Shown: one piece after another, positions 6,540-9,622 of the stretch | How the letters are laid out: every line of letters starts with the position of its first letter | Numbering within the stretch: position 1 is the stretch's first letter | NCBI GenBank assembly: GCA_045126975.1 | Contig: JBGVPL010000021.1 | Location: forward strand, 1-9,622 | Direction of reading: 5' to 3' | Source: Aphodosoma sp045126975 | GTDB lineage: Bacteria > Bacteroidota > Bacteroidia > Bacteroidales > Paludibacteraceae | DNA: 9,622 bases | The notes under the pieces: model-generated | What the model was told of the DNA's origin: nothing | The model's input: the letters and a program-made list of their open reading frames with translations, nothing else | Databases searched by the model: none | Program-made: the position numbers and the translations under genes

Positions 6540-8990
6540 TTATACAGGATCCACATCTAATTGAATTTGCACTGTATTATAGGGACGTTGCGAAATGACG
6601 CCTTGTATTTCGTCATGTATTATTTGTTTTGCTTGCTGTATAGGTGCGGTTATTTCTATCTTGGCTAATATCTGCTTAATGTGTTTGTTTTGTATTCTTC
6701 CAACAGAAGGTATATCAGGACCAAGTATGCGATTTTTTAGTCTTAATTTTAGTTTGTTTGCTAATATATCAGCGGCATGACTACATGTGTTAAAGTCTGT
6801 GTGTTTTATGATTATGCGTATTAATCGTACGTATGGAGGGTAGTTGAATGTGTGGCGTTCGCTCATATCTTGATTAAAAAACGCACGATAATCATTCATT
6901 TTTATTTGGTTGAATATAGGATTTTCTGGTTGATATGTTTGAATGAGCACCTTGCCTTGTTCGGCACGACGTCCTGTGCGTCCTGATACTTGTACGAGTA
7001 ATTGATATGCTCGTTCGTAGGCTCTGAAATCAGGGTGATATAATAAGTTGTCGGCATTCAAAATTCCCACCAATCCTACATTTTCAAAGTCTAATCCTTT
7101 GGCAACCATCTGAGTGCCAATTAGAATGTTGATTTTCTTTGTTTGAAAATCACCAATTATTGAATCAAAAGCCTTTGCTGAGCGCGAAGTATCTAAATCT
7201 AAACGAGCCACGCTATAGTTTGGGAATAATAATTTTACTTCATCTTCCACTTGCTCAGTTCCAAATCCATGTGTAGATAATGTTTCTCCTTTGCATTGCG
7301 GACAAGAAAATTGCGAGTTAAAAGTTGGTTGTGAATTGTGCATTGATATTGTGTGTCCGCAATAGTGGCAAGTTAGTGTGTTGTTGTGGCGGTGGTAGGT
7401 GAGACTGACATCGCAGTTTGGGCATTTTGGCACATATCCACATTGTGTGCATTTCATGTAAGGTGCGAAGCCACGACGATTCTGAAATAAAATTACCTGT
7501 TCTCCTCTTTCTATGCAATGTTTTATCTCCTCAATCATTTCGAGTGAGAAGTGTCCTTTCATCTGTTTTTTACGGTAACATTCTTTGATGTCAATTAATT
7601 GGATTTGAGGTAGTGCAACGCCTCCGTATCGTTCGGTAAGTTCAACCAATTTGTATTTTCCATTGTAGCAGTTGGCGTATGTTTCGATTGATGGTGTGGC
7701 GGTACCGAGTAGTGTTTTTGCGCCATGTATTCGTGCTAATAGTGTTGCTACATCGCGTGCGTGATAGCGTGGTGCAGGTTCTATTTGCTTATAACCCATG
7801 TCGTGCTCTTCGTCGATGATGATGAGTCCTAAATTGCGAAATGGAAGGAATACGGATGAGCGCACTCCGAGTATTAGTTTGTAGGGATTGTCGGATAGTT
7901 GGTGCTGATATGTTTCTACTCGCTCATAACTACTGCAAAAAGAGTGAAAAATGCCCATTTCACCGCCAAAAAATTGCTTCATGCGATTGGCGAGTTGTTG
8001 AGTCAATCCTGCTTCGGGTACGAGCATTAGCACTTGTTTGCCTTGCGCAATGCAGTCTTTTATTAGTTGTATGTATATTTCAGTTTTGCCACTTGATGTG
8101 ATGCCATGTAGCAGTATGCTTTGATGTGTAGAAAATCCCGATTTAATCGCTTCGTAGGCATTTTGTTGTGCTATGGTTAATAGGTGTGTTTCTGCCGATA
8201 TTGTTGATGTAGTATCAATACGATAGCACCTACGTTTTTCGATGCGTAGGATGTCTTTGTCGATAAGTTGTTTAAGTATGGTAGTAGATATACCTGTTTT
8301 GTCTAATAGTTCTTTTTTCGAGATTGTATTATATTCTCCTAATAGTTCGATGTATTTTTCAAGTAATTCTCTCTGTTTTTTTCCTTTACCGATTACCTTT
8401 AATGTGTTCTCAATATTCTCTTTGTAAAGTGGATTTATTGCGATGAAATCGGTGAATTTTGGTTTGTAGTTGTCGGTTGATTTTTCGGTTTTTGCAATTA
8501 CTCCGATATCTATCAGGTGTTTGATGTGTTTTAGTTGTGTGGTAGTGAATTCTGTTATTGGATGTGATTTGTTGTCGTTGAGTATCTCTATGATTTTTTC
8601 TTCGCTTTTCGATAGTTTAGTATCTAACATTTCAGGGACGAGTTCGATAATTGATTCATTTTCAATTTTTAGTCCTGAAGGTAGTGCTGTTTTATATATA
8701 TCGCCTAATGCCGATTGGTAGTATTGACTGACGAAACTCCATAGTTGGAGTTGTGATGGTAGTAGGATGGGTTTGTCATCAATTACTGCTGAAATTGGTT
8801 TAATTTTATCGTAAGTTGGGTGGTTGGAGTGTATTTTTGCTACAATACCTGTGTAAAATTTACTCACACCAAAATGTACAATAACCCTCATGCCTACAGC
8901 GATTTGATTTTCCATCTCTTCGGGAATGCTATAGGTATAAGTTTGCGCTAATGGCAGTGGTACAATTATGTCGGCAAATTTAGTTGTCAT
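6540..8990 (-). CDS. priA: Primosomal protein N' (replication-restart DNA helicase PriA)
   Basis: The 816-residue protein has the full PriA layout. An N-terminal DNA-binding domain (ADIIVPLPLAQTYTYSIP) is followed by a winged-helix region and a superfamily 2 helicase core. The core has Walker A GITSSGKTEIY (K302), the DEEHD box at 393-397, GTATPSIE, GTQMVAKGLDF from 625, and QVSGRTGRR at 667-675. All eight zinc-binding cysteines are present: 514, 517, 523, 526, 541, 544, 563 and 566. PriA binds abandoned forks and D-loops in the cytoplasm and starts reloading of the replicative helicase. The spacing of the cysteines equals that I remember for E. coli PriA except between the sixth and seventh, where nine extra residues are inserted. 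The start at 8990 gives the conserved N-terminus, yet lies only about 8 nt beyond the -7 box. Confidence 0.97.
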   Translation of the reverse strand: MTTKFADIIVPLPLAQTYTYSIPEEMENQIAVGMRVIVHFGVSKFYTGIVAKIHSNHPTYDKIKPISAVIDDKPILLPSQLQLWSFVSQYYQSALGDIYKTALPSGLKIENESIIELVPEMLDTKLSKSEEKIIEILNDNKSHPITEFTTTQLKHIKHLIDIGVIAKTEKSTDNYKPKFTDFIAINPLYKENIENTLKVIGKGKKQRELLEKYIELLGEYNTISKKELLDKTGISTTILKQLIDKDILRIEKRRCYRIDTTSTISAETHLLTIAQQNAYEAIKSGFSTHQSILLHGITSSGKTEIYIQLIKDCIAQGKQVLMLVPEAGLTQQLANRMKQFFGGEMGIFHSFCSSYERVETYQHQLSDNPYKLILGVRSSVFLPFRNLGLIIIDEEHDMGYKQIEPAPRYHARDVATLLARIHGAKTLLGTATPSIETYANCYNGKYKLVELTERYGGVALPQIQLIDIKECYRKKQMKGHFSLEMIEEIKHCIERGEQVILFQNRRGFAPYMKCTQCGYVPKCPNCDVSLTYHRHNNTLTCHYCGHTISMHNSQPTFNSQFSCPQCKGETLSTHGFGTEQVEDEVKLLFPNYSVARLDLDTSRSAKAFDSIIGDFQTKKINILIGTQMVAKGLDFENVGLVGILNADNLLYHPDFRAYERAYQLLVQVSGRTGRRAEQGKVLIQTYQPENPIFNQIKMNDYRAFFNQDMSERHTFNYPPYVRLIRIIIKHTDFNTCSHAADILANKLKLRLKNRILGPDIPSVGRIQNKHIKQILAKIEITAPIQQAKQIIHDEIQGVISQRPYNTVQIQLDVDPV
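7306..7326. repeat. Heptamer repeat units inside priA
   Basis: On the plus strand three consecutive heptamers read GAAAATT, GCGAGTT and AAAAGTT. Each differs by one base from GAGAGTT or GAAAGTT, the units of the tandem array upstream of priA at 9015-9043. They lie within the nine-residue extra segment of the PriA zinc region (FNSQF and nearby). Shared origin is inference. Confidence 0.4.
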
Positions 8991-8997
8991 GTAGATG

Positions 8998-9005
8998 CAA
9001 AGATA
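8998..9005 (-). promoter_or_regulatory. Probable -7 promoter box of priA
   Basis: The reverse strand reads TATCTTTG, a full match to TAnnTTTG, ending 7 nt before the priA ATG. Transcription would start about 1-3 nt before the start codon, implying a leaderless or nearly leaderless mRNA. No -33 TTG is present; the position is occupied by the heptamer array. Confidence 0.5.
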
Positions 9006-9053
9006 GTAAAAAAAGTTGAGAGTTGAGAGTTGAGAGTTGAAAGTTTTTTTACT
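9005..9053. repeat. 10-bp inverted repeat bracketing a heptamer array
   Basis: AGTAAAAAAA (9005-9014) and TTTTTTTACT (9044-9053) are exact reverse complements. They bracket the GTTGAGA array exactly, with one G left over, giving a compact element of about 49 bp upstream of priA. The whole looks like a small repeat unit and not a promoter part. Confidence 0.6.
9015..9043. repeat. Tandem heptamer repeat (GTTGAGA)3 GTTGAAA
   Basis: Three exact GTTGAGA copies (9015-9035) are followed by one GTTGAAA copy (9036-9042) and a G. Short arrays of this type are prone to copy-number change by slippage. It lies 10-38 bp upstream of the priA -7 box, where the -33 element would normally be. Confidence 0.95.
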
Positions 9054-9079
9054 TCGTTTAAGATTTTTGTTTCTTTCGG

Positions 9080-9098
9080 TAAAAAAGTTACTTTTTTA
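9080..9098. repeat. 19-bp near-perfect palindrome in the priA-manC region
   Basis: TAAAAAAGT-T-ACTTTTTTA forms 9-bp arms around one base. The single central base makes an RNA hairpin with the full stem impossible, and no gene ends here, so it is not called a terminator. It could be a protein-binding dyad or A/T-tract bending DNA. Confidence 0.5.
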
Positions 9099-9108
9099 TT
9101 GTTGTTTA

Positions 9109-9140
9109 TTGCAATAATTCATAATTATTTTGTATCTTTG
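9109..9140 (+). promoter_or_regulatory. Promoter of manC
   Basis: TTG at 9109-9111 and TATCTTTG at 9133-9140 are 21 bp apart, a good match to the Bacteroidota -33/-7 promoter. Transcription should start near 9146, leaving a leader of about 54 nt that contains a 14-bp tandem repeat. The spacer holds a dyad, AATAATT-CAT-AATTATT (9113-9129), which may be an operator. Confidence 0.65.
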
Positions 9141-9168
9141 TAAATCAATAAATCAAGATAGTATTTTT

Positions 9169-9194
9169 TCTAATATCTAATCTCTAATATCTAA
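9169..9194. repeat. Tandem repeat of TCTAATATCTAA in the manC leader
   Basis: TCTAATATCTAA occurs at 9169-9180 and again at 9183-9194, separated by TC, giving a 14-bp period. It ends five bases before the manC ATG, so copy-number change would alter leader length and possibly access to the start codon. I see no Shine-Dalgarno sequence. Confidence 0.9.
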
Positions 9195-9199
9195 GAAAT

Positions 9200-9622
9200 A
9201 TGAAAAACAATTATTGTATTATTATGGCAGGTGGAGTAGGTAGTCGCTTTTGGCCTGTCAGCACTAATGAAAAACCAAAACAATTTCTTGATTTTTTTGG
9301 CACTGGGCGTTCGCTTTTGCGTATGACGTATGAGCGTTTGGATGGTATAGTGCCAGCGTCTAATGTTTTTATTGTAACTAATAAAATTTATAAAGAGACA
9401 ATATTGGCGCAATTGCCTGAGTTAGAGGAAAATCAGGTGTTGCTTGAGCCTATGCGTCGCAACACTGCTCCTTGTATTGCGTATGCTGTATATCGTATTC
9501 AGAAGCAAAATCCGAAAGCTAATATTGTGGTATTGCCATCTGATCATTTGATTACTAATGAGAAAGAGTTTCAACGTGTGATTACCGAAGGTTTGCGTTT
9601 TGTAGCAAATAATGATGCGCTT
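9200..9622 (+). CDS. manC: Mannose-1-phosphate guanylyltransferase, C-terminus outside the window
   Basis: The first 141 residues are present and the gene runs off the right edge. The enzyme makes GDP-mannose from mannose 1-phosphate and GTP in the cytoplasm, feeding mannose, fucose and related sugars into surface polysaccharides and glycoproteins. Motifs are those of the nucleotidyltransferase fold: the GTP-binding loop AGGVGSRFWPVS (10-21), PKQF (26-29), LLEPMRRNTAP (81-91) and the metal-site PSDH (113-116). The start is the first ATG after a good promoter and gives the short N-terminus MKNNYCIIMAGG expected for the family. Whether the protein is the short single-domain form common in Bacteroides, or carries a C-terminal isomerase domain, cannot be seen. 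It is divergent from priA; no functional link is evident. Confidence 0.95.
   Translation, partial: MKNNYCIIMAGGVGSRFWPVSTNEKPKQFLDFFGTGRSLLRMTYERLDGIVPASNVFIVTNKIYKETILAQLPELEENQVLLEPMRRNTAPCIAYAVYRIQKQNPKANIVVLPSDHLITNEKEFQRVITEGLRFVANNDAL

Overview
The window looks like chromosomal DNA from an AT-rich member of the Bacteroidota, probably Bacteroidales. The evidence is a TonB-dependent receptor with an N-terminal carboxypeptidase-regulatory-like domain, a Porin_10-type outer-membrane protein, a Bacteroides-like PhoB/PhoR-type two-component pair, and repeated TAnnTTTG promoter boxes (the Bacteroidota sigma-ABfr -7 element) with no clear Shine-Dalgarno sequences. No tRNA, rRNA, CRISPR array, insertion sequence or phage gene was seen.

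Layout: 1-2201 (minus) is a TonB-dependent receptor cut off at the left edge. A 212-222 bp divergent control region separates it from an OmpR/PhoB-family response regulator (2423-3127, plus) and its overlapping sensor histidine kinase (3111-4403, plus). A short intergenic region with a good promoter and a long inverted repeat leads to a putative outer-membrane porin (4571-6523, plus). This converges with priA, the replication-restart helicase (6540-8990, minus). priA is divergent from manC, mannose-1-phosphate guanylyltransferase (9200 to the right edge, plus), across a 209 bp region full of small repeats.

How the genes fit together: the receptor and two-component pair share a control region holding two 11-bp-spaced direct repeats, the spacing OmpR/PhoB-type regulators bind. 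A reasonable inference is that the pair senses an envelope or nutrient signal and controls itself and the receptor. The porin is another envelope protein. priA and manC are housekeeping genes for replication restart and GDP-mannose supply.

I see no wholly new multi-gene system. The most unusual features are: (1) a perfect 18-bp inverted repeat with a 3-nt loop inside the kinase gene, lying on the second transmembrane segment; (2) a 9-residue in-frame insertion between the sixth and seventh zinc-ligand cysteines of PriA, whose DNA resembles the heptamer repeat found upstream of priA; (3) the 11-bp direct repeats near the response regulator; (4) a change in strand composition near 4400-4570.
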